Source: Pseudomonas fulva (GTDB taxonomy: Bacteria > Pseudomonadota > Gammaproteobacteria > Pseudomonadales > Pseudomonadaceae). From it: 64,000 nt of DNA. The stretch is from assembly GCF_023517795.1 (NCBI RefSeq), contig NZ_CP082928.1:2852001-2916000 (forward strand), read 5' to 3'. The notes beneath the pieces are model-generated. The model made no database searches and had not been told where the DNA came from. It worked only from the letters and a program-made list of their open reading frames with translations. The translations under genes and the position numbers were made by a program. Below, piece by piece: positions 8,238 to 16,420 of the stretch (within the stretch, counting starts at the first letter, position 1; every line of letters begins with the position of its first letter).

Positions 8238-8882
8238 ATGGCACGTTCTCAATCGAACAAGCCGGCCAATAAGCCGGCTACCGAGAAAGCAGGAGCCGCT
8301 CAGGCCGCTTCTGCAGCCGCCGAAAAGCTGGATAACCAGCCGGCGGCAACTTCCAGCGCTGCAGCCCAGGATGGCCAAGTGGTCGTCATCTGGGATGGCA
8401 AAGGTGTTGCCGAGTACCTCGTCGCGCTAAAGGCTGGTGAGGCGGGCGTAATCCCGCTGCAGGATCTCGCCGAGCCGCTGCTGCGCCAGGTCGGCCAACA
8501 CCTCGACATCGAGGGCGCGGACGCTCTGCAGATCGAGCAGCTCATTCCTCTGATCGAGGCCAAAGCCGAGATCAATGATGGTGAGCAAAGCGGCTTTACA
8601 CCGCCTGCCGCAGGGTCGGAGCTCGCTGCCGTTGTTCAGGCAGCACCTGGTGCAACCAGTAATAGTGTCGATGATCCTGCGGCGGGTCTGAACGGCGATG
8701 ACATCCAGGCGCTGTTCATCCGCTCGGTCAGCCCGCGTGGCTTCCGCCGCTGTGGTCACCGCTTCACGCCAGAGGGGCATGGCATCGCCCTGAGCGCTTT
8801 GACCGAGGAACAGATCGAGGCGCTGGCCAGCGATCCGAACCTGCGTGTCGAGGTGGGCACGTTCTCGGGCAAGGCGGAGTAA
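8238..8882 (+). CDS. HI1506-related / FluMu-type phage protein
   Basis: This 214-aa protein has an Ala/Lys-rich N-terminus (residues 1-50), a middle region, and a C-terminal domain that reads FIRSVSPRGFRRCGHRF followed by LSALTEEQIEALASDPNLRVE. That tail is the pattern of the Mu-like FluMu N-terminal/HI1506 family, found right after the major head gene in Mu-like phages. The start at 8238 follows GGGGGCG after the head stop codon; an upstream in-frame start inside the head gene is not credible. The role is not established; position suggests a head or head-tail accessory protein. Confidence 0.78.
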   Translation: MARSQSNKPANKPATEKAGAAQAASAAAEKLDNQPAATSSAAAQDGQVVVIWDGKGVAEYLVALKAGEAGVIPLQDLAEPLLRQVGQHLDIEGADALQIEQLIPLIEAKAEINDGEQSGFTPPAAGSELAAVVQAAPGATSNSVDDPAAGLNGDDIQALFIRSVSPRGFRRCGHRFTPEGHGIALSALTEEQIEALASDPNLRVEVGTFSGKAE

Positions 8883-8885
8883 CCC

Positions 8886-9398
8886 ATGTACATCTCCCAT
8901 GCCGAACTGCATGAGCGTCCGGGTGCGCGTGAGCTGGCCGAGGTGGCCACCGCGCAGCATGAACGCATGGTGCCCTACGAGCTGATGGAAGCGGCCTTGA
9001 CTGGCGCAGATCGCAGCTCCTGGTCGGCTGAGGAGAACGCACGGGCTGACGACGCCCTGCAGCGTATCGATGACGCCCGGCGCGATGCCGGGGCGGTCGT
9101 CGATGGCTACCTGTCGAAGCGCGGCTACCTGCCGCTGGATCCGGTACCAGGCATAGTTACCGCCTGGTGCCGGGCCATCACCCGATATTTTCTGCATCAG
9201 CACCTCATCAGCGCTGATGACAAGAGCCCGATCGTCCGTGACTACCGGGACGCCCTGAAGTTTCTGCAGCTGACCGCCGAGGGCAAGTTCAGCCTCGGCG
9301 CCGATGACCCCATACAGAACAGCCCGAACCTGGTGGATGTGCGCTTCGAGGCGGCACCCAACGTGTTTGGGCGCGACCAGCTGAAGGCATTCCGATGA
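8886..9398 (+). CDS. DUF1320 head-tail joining protein (Mu gp36-like)
   Basis: This 170-aa, mostly helical protein matches the DUF1320/Mu gp36 family. The family signature is a short N-terminus followed by a helix with ARADDALQRIDDARRDAGAVVDGYLSKR (here described in part, residues 52-79) and then a WCRAITRYFLHQ helix. In related phages this gene follows the FluMu-type gene and its product is thought to act at the head-tail connector. It overlaps the next gene by four bases (ATGA), which indicates translational coupling. No unusual features are visible. Confidence 0.82.
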   Translation: MYISHAELHERPGARELAEVATAQHERMVPYELMEAALTGADRSSWSAEENARADDALQRIDDARRDAGAVVDGYLSKRGYLPLDPVPGIVTAWCRAITRYFLHQHLISADDKSPIVRDYRDALKFLQLTAEGKFSLGADDPIQNSPNLVDVRFEAAPNVFGRDQLKAFR

Positions 9399-9841
9399 GC
9401 AACGCGCCGCTGGATACGCGCCTGGTCATTGAGCGTTTGAAGCTGCTCAAGGATCTGGAGGTGGTTGGCACTGCCGCTGACTACGCCAAGGTGCAAGGCC
9501 TGACTGGCTTTCGCACCCCCTCGGCCTACGCGCTGTTGTCCCGCGAGAACGCGATGGCCAACCCATCCGGCAACCCTGGCGGGCGCGTCAAGCAGATGAC
9601 CGAGGCGACCTTCGGCGTTGTGGTCGCAGTAAGGAACTATCGCTACAGCGATGCGGATGCCGCTGACGCCCTTGGCCCGATCCTGGACGCCGTGCGCGGG
9701 CAGCTCATTGGCTGGGTTCCGCCGCTTCCAGGTGCCCGTGGCTGCCAGTTCGTGGCCGGCCAGGTGCTGGATTCAAACGACTCGACCCTGCTCTGGGCCG
9801 AGGTATACGCCACTCAACACTCCATCGGGAGCAACCCATGA
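9395..9841 (+). CDS. Gp37-like tail terminator / head-tail connector protein
   Basis: This 148-aa protein occupies the place of Mu gp37/DUF1834-type proteins, which cap the tail tube and join it to the head. It begins with a helix RLVIERLKLLKDLEVVGTAADY, contains MTEATFGVVVAVRNYR near the middle, and a C-terminal beta segment FVAGQVLDSNDSTLLWAEVYATQ, consistent with the tail-terminator fold. It is coupled to both neighbours by four-base overlaps. Function is inferred from gene order and fold-like pattern, not from catalytic residues. Confidence 0.75.
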   Translation: MSNAPLDTRLVIERLKLLKDLEVVGTAADYAKVQGLTGFRTPSAYALLSRENAMANPSGNPGGRVKQMTEATFGVVVAVRNYRYSDADAADALGPILDAVRGQLIGWVPPLPGARGCQFVAGQVLDSNDSTLLWAEVYATQHSIGSNP

Positions 9842-10032
9842 GTACCAAAGACCCCAAGCCGGCCGAGATCAAGCGCGTGAAGGTCAAGCTGATCGCCGAC
9901 CACAAACACGCCGGCGTCGAGTACGCCAAGGACGCCGAGATCGAGGTGACGGAAGCCGAGAAAGATTGGCTGGTCCGCCACAAGAAGATCGAAGGCCCGG
10001 CTGAGCCAGCCGCACCTGCTGCCACTAAATAG
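9838..10032 (+). CDS. Small DUF7210-like phage protein
   Basis: This 64-aa protein reads VKVKLIADHKHAGVEYAKDA followed by EIEVTEAEKDWLVRHKKIEG and an Ala/Pro-rich tail. The pattern (beta strand, HAG, then an acidic segment and an amphipathic helix) is that of small DUF7210-type proteins found between terminator and tail tube genes of Mu-like phages. Its function is unknown. The start codon overlaps the preceding gene's stop (ATGA). Confidence 0.7.
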   Translation: MSTKDPKPAEIKRVKVKLIADHKHAGVEYAKDAEIEVTEAEKDWLVRHKKIEGPAEPAAPAATK

Positions 10033-10043
10033 GAAGCCAACCC

Positions 10044-10781
10044 ATGCTCGTTTCTCTCCAAGGCTCCATCTACCTGGCGACTCGCAGTGCGCTGGGCAAG
10101 TATGAAAAGCCCGTCTGGGTTGGCAACGCGCCGACCTGCACGTTGCAGCTCGCCACCGAGACCACGCCCAAGAACGAAAGCTACAGCGGTAACCGCCTGC
10201 AGATCGGCCTGCTCGATCGCGGCAAGACCGCAACGCTCAACCTCACCCTGGACGAGTGGCTGGTGCAGAACCTGTCGCTGGGCCTGTATGCCAACCATAC
10301 GCCGCTGATTGGTGGCACCGTCACTGGTGAGGCGCTTCCCGGCGACCTGATCGAGGGCGAGTACGTGCGTCTGGATCACCCCCACATCGACGACCTGGTG
10401 CTGACCTCGGGCGCCACCCCACTCGTACTGGGTACCGACTACCGCATCCACTCGCCCGCTGGTGGCCTGGTCGAGTTCCTGACGCCGCAGGCCACGGCGC
10501 CATCGGCGGCCTATGAGTACGCAGCAGTCGACTCGCTGGCCATGTTCACCAGCCGTCCGCCAGAGCGCTGGCTGTTCCTGGACGGCATCAACACCGAGAC
10601 GGGTGAATCCGTGCTGGTCGACCTGTACCGCTGCAAATTCAACCCGATCGGCGAGCTGGGCCTGATTCATGAAGAGTACGGTTCGCTCCCGCTGACCGGT
10701 GCGGTGCTGTTCGATCCGCTCAACGCCCGTAACGCCAACCTGGGCGGTTACGGCCGCATGATCACCAAGCAGGCGAGCTGA
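10044..10781 (+). CDS. Major tail tube protein
   Basis: This 245-aa protein lies just before the tail chaperones and tape measure, the standard place for the tube subunit of a long-tailed phage. Its beta-rich sequence with SLQGSIYLATRS at the start, NRLQIGLLDRGKTATLNLTL near residue 50 and a PLTGAVLFDPLN C-terminal strand matches tail tube proteins of D3112/B3-type Pseudomonas transposable siphoviruses. A middle insertion (residues 95-160) resembles an added Ig-like or decoration module. There is no sheath gene nearby, which supports a non-contractile tail. Start has an AGGAAG-type ribosome-binding site. Confidence 0.82.
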   Translation: MLVSLQGSIYLATRSALGKYEKPVWVGNAPTCTLQLATETTPKNESYSGNRLQIGLLDRGKTATLNLTLDEWLVQNLSLGLYANHTPLIGGTVTGEALPGDLIEGEYVRLDHPHIDDLVLTSGATPLVLGTDYRIHSPAGGLVEFLTPQATAPSAAYEYAAVDSLAMFTSRPPERWLFLDGINTETGESVLVDLYRCKFNPIGELGLIHEEYGSLPLTGAVLFDPLNARNANLGGYGRMITKQAS

Positions 10782-10782
10782 C

Positions 10783-11250
10783 ATGGCAGTGCGCGCGAAA
10801 CCACCAGCCAAGCGCAAGCAGGCGGCCTCGGCCGCCGATGCCGGCGCGAATGATCTGGAAGTGCTCCACCCGGATCGCCCGGTGACCATTGCCGGGCGTG
10901 AGGTGGTGGTGCGTGAGTACGGCTTCATCGAAGGCCAGCGTCTGCTGCCGATGCTGAAGCCGTTCCTGGATGACCTCAAAACTCTGCTGGTGAACGACGA
11001 GCCGCTACGGATTGGTGACGTCCAAACCTTCCTGGGCTGCCACATCGACGCGATCACCGAGGCTGTGGCCATCGCCGCCGACGTGGATCAGGAGTGGATG
11101 GCCAGCCTCAACCAGGACGAAGGGCAGACCCTGCTGATGATCTGGTGGAGCGTCAACGGCCCTTTCTACGTGCGCAGTGCCCACGGGCGGATTCAGGCGG
11201 ATCAGGCGGTCGCAAAGGCGGTCGCTGGGCTGACATCTACGCAACCCTGA
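10783..11250 (+). CDS. Tail assembly chaperone G (DUF6631-like)
   Basis: This 155-aa protein sits between the tube and tape-measure genes, where long-tailed phages encode the tail assembly chaperone G. Residues 1-25 are basic and Ala-rich; the rest includes VTIAGREVVVREYGFIEGQR and a long helical region. Translation in the zero frame stops at 11250, but a second frame continues to 11435 with clear protein-like sequence, so it probably also yields a longer GT product by -1 frameshifting near 11214-11217. Chaperones of this type coat the tape measure protein before the tube polymerises and are absent from the virion. Confidence 0.78.
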   Translation: MAVRAKPPAKRKQAASAADAGANDLEVLHPDRPVTIAGREVVVREYGFIEGQRLLPMLKPFLDDLKTLLVNDEPLRIGDVQTFLGCHIDAITEAVAIAADVDQEWMASLNQDEGQTLLMIWWSVNGPFYVRSAHGRIQADQAVAKAVAGLTSTQP

Positions 11251-11435
11251 TCACTGCGGGCTATGGCGATGCCGATCGAGTCGGCCGAATGACCCAGCGC
11301 CAGATCCTGCTGCATTACGAGGCGGAACTACGGCGTCAGGCACAAATGAGAGCACAGTACCTGGTGGATGCGAACATGGCATTCGCCGGGGGCAAGGATG
11401 CGGAGAACCATCTGAAAACGCTTTTGAAGTCGTAG
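10783..11435 (+). CDS. Tail assembly chaperone GT, predicted -1 frameshift product
   Basis: The -1 frame after the G reading contains RWADIYATLITAGYGDADRV, then MTQRQILLHYEAELRRQAQM, and ends at 11435. This segment has no good start codon or ribosome-binding site before the conserved RW and reads as a T domain. The best slip candidate is AAAG at 11214-11217 (codons GCA AAG); slipping back one base gives ...AK-GGRWADIY. The heptamer C GCA AAG is a weak relative of the lambda G GGA AAG site. Frameshifted G/GT pairs at this position are widespread in siphophages, which supports the reading; the exact slip site is inference. Confidence 0.6.
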
Positions 11436-11502
11436 CACACTTGCCATGTCTTGAGTCGACTGCTGTAGTGGGATCCTTCACTAGAGACAGGGAGTCAGCG
11501 AC

Positions 11503-11958
11503 ATGGCCACCAACATAGAAAAATTCGACAACCTTACAGGCAAGATTTTTGCCGATCTATATCAGAGTTTTCCCGTAGTACGTCAAATGGCTCCGGTCGA
11601 CTACTTTCAAACGTTTTCGGAGTTGAGCGGAGACGATCTCAAGCCAAATCGTGCGTATAAAGAAGCTTTGGAATTCTTTGTTCATACAGTTGACTGGCTC
11701 AAGGGCGCCGGCTATCTCGACGTTAAAATGACCTTGGTCGATGGAACAGTAAGGGCTGTTTTGACGGCTAAAGGACTGGAGACACTGAAGCAGGTACCGA
11801 ACTCCTTAGGCGGAGAGACTATTGGAGACCAACTTGCTCAAGCTGCTAAAAACGGCCTGCTGGATAAAGTTCGTGAGCTAGTGGGAACAGCGCTCGGTAA
11901 GGGTATAAAGCTCGGTGGTGAGGCTATGCCTGACAACTGGCAAGGTATCGGGGAGTAG
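11503..11958 (+). CDS. Unknown small protein, candidate moron between chaperone and tape measure genes
   Basis: I do not recognise this 151-aa protein with certainty. Residues 1-90 look like a small helical/winged-helix unit (EKFDNLTGKIFADLYQSFPV, then EFFVHTVDWLKGAGYL and VLTAKGLETLKQVP), and residues 95-151 form a Gly/Ala-rich amphipathic stretch (GLLDKVRELVGTALGKGIKL). Codon use is visibly more A/T-rich than that of the flanking tail genes. It has its own GGGAG ribosome-binding site and is followed closely by a strong intrinsic terminator, the usual layout of a moron expressed from the prophage. It interrupts the chaperone-tape measure pair that is normally adjacent. Confidence 0.65.
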   Translation: MATNIEKFDNLTGKIFADLYQSFPVVRQMAPVDYFQTFSELSGDDLKPNRAYKEALEFFVHTVDWLKGAGYLDVKMTLVDGTVRAVLTAKGLETLKQVPNSLGGETIGDQLAQAAKNGLLDKVRELVGTALGKGIKLGGEAMPDNWQGIGE

Positions 11959-11979
11959 CGCTCAGCCGCCTGAAAAGAT

Positions 11980-12005
11980 AGCCGCCTGCGGGCGGCTTCT
12001 TTTTG
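11980..12005 (+). terminator. Rho-independent terminator after the candidate moron
   Basis: GCCGCC (11981-11986) and GGCGGC (11991-11996) form a GC-only stem extended by an A-T pair, with a 4-base loop and a following TTCTTTTTG tract. It ends rightward transcription before the tape measure gene at 12078, so the tail genes would need antitermination, read-through or a promoter in the 70 bp that follow. Confidence 0.8.
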
Positions 12006-12077
12006 CCCCTTCCAAACTACTCAACCACGCGCGCGCGCGACCATGGCACCTACATTCTCTGCACGTAGTCGCCCACC

Positions 12078-15000
12078 ATGGCCAACAAAGACCTCGAACT
12101 CGCCCTCCGCATCAAGGCTGACCTTGAGCAGGGGCGTGTTGCCCTGCAGGAGCTAGGGAATGCTGTCGAAGGTGTTGGTACTACCGCAACAGAAACCGGC
12201 AAGAACATCGACGCAATCTCGCAGGCCGCGATCGATGCGGCGGCGAAAACTACAACGGCCAACGACTCCATCACTGCCAGTGAGTCCCGGCTCGCAGCAG
12301 CAATCCGTAACGCCAATACTGAGCTGGGCAAACGCAATGCATCACTATCTGCTCCACAGGCCGGAACTGCCGCTGCAACTGTAACCGCTCCGGTCATCAA
12401 CAAAGCTCCGGTCGTTGATCTGACAGAAGCGACCAGAACCCTCACCGAGACAACGCAAGCGGCCAACGTTCAACTCAACCATCTTGGCGAGTCGGCCGAG
12501 CAGCAAACCGCACGCATCAATGCAGTCGTCGCCGCTAGCCTGGCGCAAAAGCGCGCTCAGGATGAAGTCGCTGCGAGCATGCAGAGCCAGAATGCAGCAG
12601 CGCGAACCCTCAACGCCAATTGGAAGGAAACCGTCGCTGCCCAGAACGCGTCGATGAACGCCTATCACGCCAATGAACGTGCCGCTGATCAGAAAGCGCA
12701 AGCCGAGAAACAGGCCGCTGACCAGACCGCGAAGGCCACCGCGGAGTCAGCCAAGCAGCACAAGGCGCTGCAGCAGCTGCTGGGCACCATCGACCGTAAC
12801 GAAAAGGCTCTAGGTGCACTCGACAAGCGAGAGCAGCAACTGGCAGCCCACTACAAGGCCGGGCGACTTTCCCTGGAGCAATACACCGCCAGCCTGGACA
12901 AGCTGCGGGCCAAGCGCTCGGCTATTACCGATGTCGGCAGCGAAGCGAAAACCAGCACCACACAGATGACCGGATTGGCCTCGGCCATCCGTAGCGTGCA
13001 GCGCCTCATGCTGACAGGCTTTGCGGGCTACGGGCTTACCTCAGCCAGCCGGGCAATCGTCAACACCAACGTCGAGTGGCAGCAAGCCATCCACACGATG
13101 GAAGCTGCCACAGGGTCGGCCGGCGCCGCTGCCCAGGAGCTGCAATTCGTTCGTGAGGTGAGTGAACGCCTCGGCCTGGAGCTGCTGAGCACGTCCCAGA
13201 GCTATGCACGGCTGGTAGCGGCCGCGAAGGAATCCCCCGAACTGGGCAAGCAGATCCGCGGCGTCTTCGAGGGCGTTGCGTCGGCGGCAACGACCTTGCA
13301 CCTGGGCAAAGAGGAAGTGAACGGCTTGCTTCTCGCCCTGGAGCAGATGGTCAGCAAGGGCAAAGTGCAGACCCAGGAGCTGGTGCTGCAGCTCGGCCAG
13401 CGAGTACCTGGTGCATTTGGCCTGGCGGCCAAGGCCCTGGGCACCAACACCGCCCAGCTCAGCCAGTGGCTGGAAAAAGGCATGATCCCAGCCACAGAAT
13501 TCCTGCCACGCTTCGGTGCCGCCCTGCAGGAAGCCTATGGCGAGCAAGGGCAAAAGGCCGCCAATGGCCTGCAGGGCGAACTGAACCGCCTCACCAACGC
13601 CTTTACCGAGCTGAAGATCCAGGCTGGCGAAAACGGCTTCATCGACAGCTATACCACCGCCATTCGTGACCTGAAGGACGTGCTCAGCGACCCGGCCGTG
13701 ATCGAGGGCCTGAACACCCTGATCACCGCTCTGGGTAAACTCATCGAATACGGCGCCAAGGGCGTCGGCGGTGCAGCGGCTGTGGTCAAGTTCGTTGCGG
13801 AGGAAGTGGCCGCTCGAATGGAGGGGCCGGCTGGTGACGACGCTGTAAGACTGGAGGATGCAGTCCAGCGTGAGACGGCCCAGCTCAACCGCGCGCAGCA
13901 GTTGCTCGATGACGCGTATCGCAAGAACGATAATGAGTCGGCAGCTCGCATCGAGCGCTGGTTGTCCGAGACCCAGGAGCGTCTCCAGCGCTACAACGAC
14001 CAGCTCAACGCCATCTATAACCCTGCACCTGGCGCGATCACGCTGCCGGCGACCACCGTTTCCGCTCCGACCACGCCAACCACCCCATTCAAGCCGAGTG
14101 CCGGCAACGATACGGCGGCCAAGCGACTGGCCAAGTCCAATGAGGACTGGGTCAAGCAGCTGGAGAAAGAGGCCGCCACGTTTGGCTTAAGTAAAGCCGC
14201 GCGCCGCGAATACGAGCTCGACCAACGCAACCTGACCGGTGCCCTGCAGGCCCGAGCCAAGGCCGCATGGGCGACCCTGGACGCTGCTGAAAAACAGAAG
14301 AAGGCTGACGACCAGGCCAAGAAGGACACCAAGCTCCTGCAGCAGCTGCAGCTCGACTACCTGAAGGCCACCGGCCAGAACGTCGAGGCCGCCGGCGCGG
14401 AGATCGAGAAAAAGTACGGGGCCCTGCAGAAACGCCTGACCGCCAGCGGCAACACTGAGGGCGCTGCCCTGGTCAGCAAGCTGATGGGCATCGAGCAGGC
14501 CAAAGCGGAGCTGGATGACCTGGAAGAAGCCCTTAACCGTGTGTTTGGCGAACAGTCCCGCCGTGAACAGACCATCAGCACGCAGCAGCAGGCCGGGCTG
14601 ATCAGCGAACTCGGCGCCCGTCAGCAGATTCTGGACTTGAACAAGGCCACGGCCGCGCAGGTGCAGGCGCTACTGCCACAGATGCGCGAGCTGGCGGCTG
14701 TCACAGGCGACCCAGCGGCGATCGAGCGCGTGAAGGATCTGGAAACTCGCCTGGCCAACCTGACCGTGGTGGCCAACCAATTCAGCAACGCCCTCAAGTC
14801 TGGTTTCGAGACCGGCATCCAGAACGCGTTGCGTGGCCTGGCTGACGGCACCATGAGTCTGCAGGATGCGGCAATGGCTTTCATTACCAGCATCTCCAGC
14901 TCAATGGCGGATCTCGCCTCGCAGCAACTCGCGCAGATGGCCACTGACGGCTTGAGCAGTTTGTTCGGAGGCGGAGCTACCGAGGCGGCAGGCCTCGCTA

Positions 15001-15572
15001 CCGGCGCGGCTGCAGTAACGACATCTGCAGGCGCTTTGTCTGCCGCCGGCGGAACATTGATCACAGGAGCATCAGCCATACAGGCTGCCGCAACAAGCTT
15101 GGCTGCAGCCAACAGCACCTCGGCAGTTGCGGGCGCTGCGAAAGTTGCCGTTGCAACCGGCGGGCACGTTACAGGCCCCGGTACCGGCACCTCGGACTCA
15201 ATCAGCGCCATGCTCTCGAACAACGAGTTCGTGACGCGCGCAGCTGTGGTCACCCAGCCAGGAGCGCTGGCGTTCCTGCACAAGTTCAACCGCTACGGCA
15301 TGGCCGCCGTCAACAGCCCGGTCTATCACAGCACCGGCGGTCTGGCCGGTGTCCCTGCGCCTGCAATGCCCGCTCCTGGGCTGGCAAACACCAGCCTGGC
15401 CGAGCCAGCCAAGAACATGGCCACCACCCTGAAGAACCAGCAGAACTTCTACCTGGTCGACGACCCATCGCGCATCGCTGATGTGATGTCCGGCCCGGTC
15501 GGCCGTGAGGCTGTAGTGGTGGCCATGTCCCGCGACCCCGCCAAATTCCGTTCAATCCTGGGAATCAACTGA
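12078..15572 (+). CDS. Tail tape measure protein
   Basis: At 1164 aa this is the longest gene in the prophage. Tape measure proteins set tail length and are ejected with the DNA. Residues 1-290 are coiled-coil-like and rich in Ala/Gln/Glu. Residues about 310-530 match the tape measure domain shared by many siphophages (RLGLELLSTSQSYARLVAAA, LALEQMVSKGKVQTQELVLQ, LGQRVPGAFGLAAKAL). Hydrophobic Ala/Gly-rich segments near 950-1040 may cross the membrane during ejection. The C-terminus has a GHVTGPGTGTSDSI motif followed by an NEFV segment, typical of these proteins. The start lacks a strong ribosome-binding site. Its stop overlaps the next start codon. Confidence 0.95.
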   Translation: MANKDLELALRIKADLEQGRVALQELGNAVEGVGTTATETGKNIDAISQAAIDAAAKTTTANDSITASESRLAAAIRNANTELGKRNASLSAPQAGTAAATVTAPVINKAPVVDLTEATRTLTETTQAANVQLNHLGESAEQQTARINAVVAASLAQKRAQDEVAASMQSQNAAARTLNANWKETVAAQNASMNAYHANERAADQKAQAEKQAADQTAKATAESAKQHKALQQLLGTIDRNEKALGALDKREQQLAAHYKAGRLSLEQYTASLDKLRAKRSAITDVGSEAKTSTTQMTGLASAIRSVQRLMLTGFAGYGLTSASRAIVNTNVEWQQAIHTMEAATGSAGAAAQELQFVREVSERLGLELLSTSQSYARLVAAAKESPELGKQIRGVFEGVASAATTLHLGKEEVNGLLLALEQMVSKGKVQTQELVLQLGQRVPGAFGLAAKALGTNTAQLSQWLEKGMIPATEFLPRFGAALQEAYGEQGQKAANGLQGELNRLTNAFTELKIQAGENGFIDSYTTAIRDLKDVLSDPAVIEGLNTLITALGKLIEYGAKGVGGAAAVVKFVAEEVAARMEGPAGDDAVRLEDAVQRETAQLNRAQQLLDDAYRKNDNESAARIERWLSETQERLQRYNDQLNAIYNPAPGAITLPATTVSAPTTPTTPFKPSAGNDTAAKRLAKSNEDWVKQLEKEAATFGLSKAARREYELDQRNLTGALQARAKAAWATLDAAEKQKKADDQAKKDTKLLQQLQLDYLKATGQNVEAAGAEIEKKYGALQKRLTASGNTEGAALVSKLMGIEQAKAELDDLEEALNRVFGEQSRREQTISTQQQAGLISELGARQQILDLNKATAAQVQALLPQMRELAAVTGDPAAIERVKDLETRLANLTVVANQFSNALKSGFETGIQNALRGLADGTMSLQDAAMAFITSISSSMADLASQQLAQMATDGLSSLFGGGATEAAGLATGAAAVTTSAGALSAAGGTLITGASAIQAAATSLAAANSTSAVAGAAKVAVATGGHVTGPGTGTSDSISAMLSNNEFVTRAAVVTQPGALAFLHKFNRYGMAAVNSPVYHSTGGLAGVPAPAMPAPGLANTSLAEPAKNMATTLKNQQNFYLVDDPSRIADVMSGPVGREAVVVAMSRDPAKFRSILGIN

Positions 15573-16420
15573 TGCCTCATACAATCGGCTTCGTCGACAA
15601 CTCGGGCGGAGTACTCGCCCATTACAAGATGCTGGAGACCATCCGCGACTTCGCCTCGGCCAACGGCTGGCAGGTGCTGCGCTATGACGTTGCCTCGCCC
15701 AATCGCCAGCTAATCCTGAAGGGAGTTGGCTACACCGGCGAAGAAGAGATCTTCGTGGGCTTCCGCACGTACCAGAACGCGGATGCCGACTACTACAACC
15801 TGCTCGCTGGTGTGTTCACCGGCTACGTGCCAGGCAACAGCTTCGATACACAACCAGGCGCGCGTCTGTCCGGCGTGCCGGCCCACAACAACCGCATCGA
15901 CTATTGGCTGACCCTCAACCCGCAGCGCATTGCCCTGGCCATGAAGGTCGGCACGCCGGTTTATGAGAGCTGTTATGTGGGCAAATTCTTACCGTACGCA
16001 CGCCCCAGCCAGTATCCGTACCCAGTGGTCTGTAGCGGCATGCTAGATGGTGCTGCCGCGATTCGTTTCAGTAACACAAACCCCGAGGTGCACGGCATGG
16101 GCTACCGGGGCAACTCACTCCGGCTGGGCATGCGCTCGAACGATCAGTGGCGCAATGCCTGGTGCTATCCATGGGGAAATAGTTCGCTGGCCGGGCTGAC
16201 CCAGCTGCGCGACACCGAGGGCGTCTATTCGCCTGTCCCGGTCGAACTGCATGGCAACACGTCCGATGTATGGGGCGCCTTGGACGGCATTTTCTCTATC
16301 AGCGGGTTTAACAACGCCGTCGAGAACACATTCGTCCTCGATAGCTTCAATCACGTAGTGATTCAGGATGTAGGCCGTGTTGGCTTTACCGATTACTTCG
16401 CTATGAGGCTCGACAACTGA
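15572..16420 (+). CDS. Phage distal tail protein of D3112/B3 type (first of two)
   Basis: This 282-aa protein follows the tape measure gene and is coupled to it by a one-base stop/start overlap. It is predominantly beta with aromatic residues: LETIRDFASANGWQVLRYD at the start, EEEIFVGFRTYQNADADYYN near residue 55 and DYWLTLNPQRIALAMKVGT near 110. Proteins with this N-terminal pattern occur as pairs at this position in Pseudomonas transposable siphoviruses and probably build part of the tail tip. The next gene shares the general layout (an N-terminal helix about acting on a long beta body), suggesting related roles. No enzymatic motif is seen. Confidence 0.72.
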   Translation: MPHTIGFVDNSGGVLAHYKMLETIRDFASANGWQVLRYDVASPNRQLILKGVGYTGEEEIFVGFRTYQNADADYYNLLAGVFTGYVPGNSFDTQPGARLSGVPAHNNRIDYWLTLNPQRIALAMKVGTPVYESCYVGKFLPYARPSQYPYPVVCSGMLDGAAAIRFSNTNPEVHGMGYRGNSLRLGMRSNDQWRNAWCYPWGNSSLAGLTQLRDTEGVYSPVPVELHGNTSDVWGALDGIFSISGFNNAVENTFVLDSFNHVVIQDVGRVGFTDYFAMRLDN

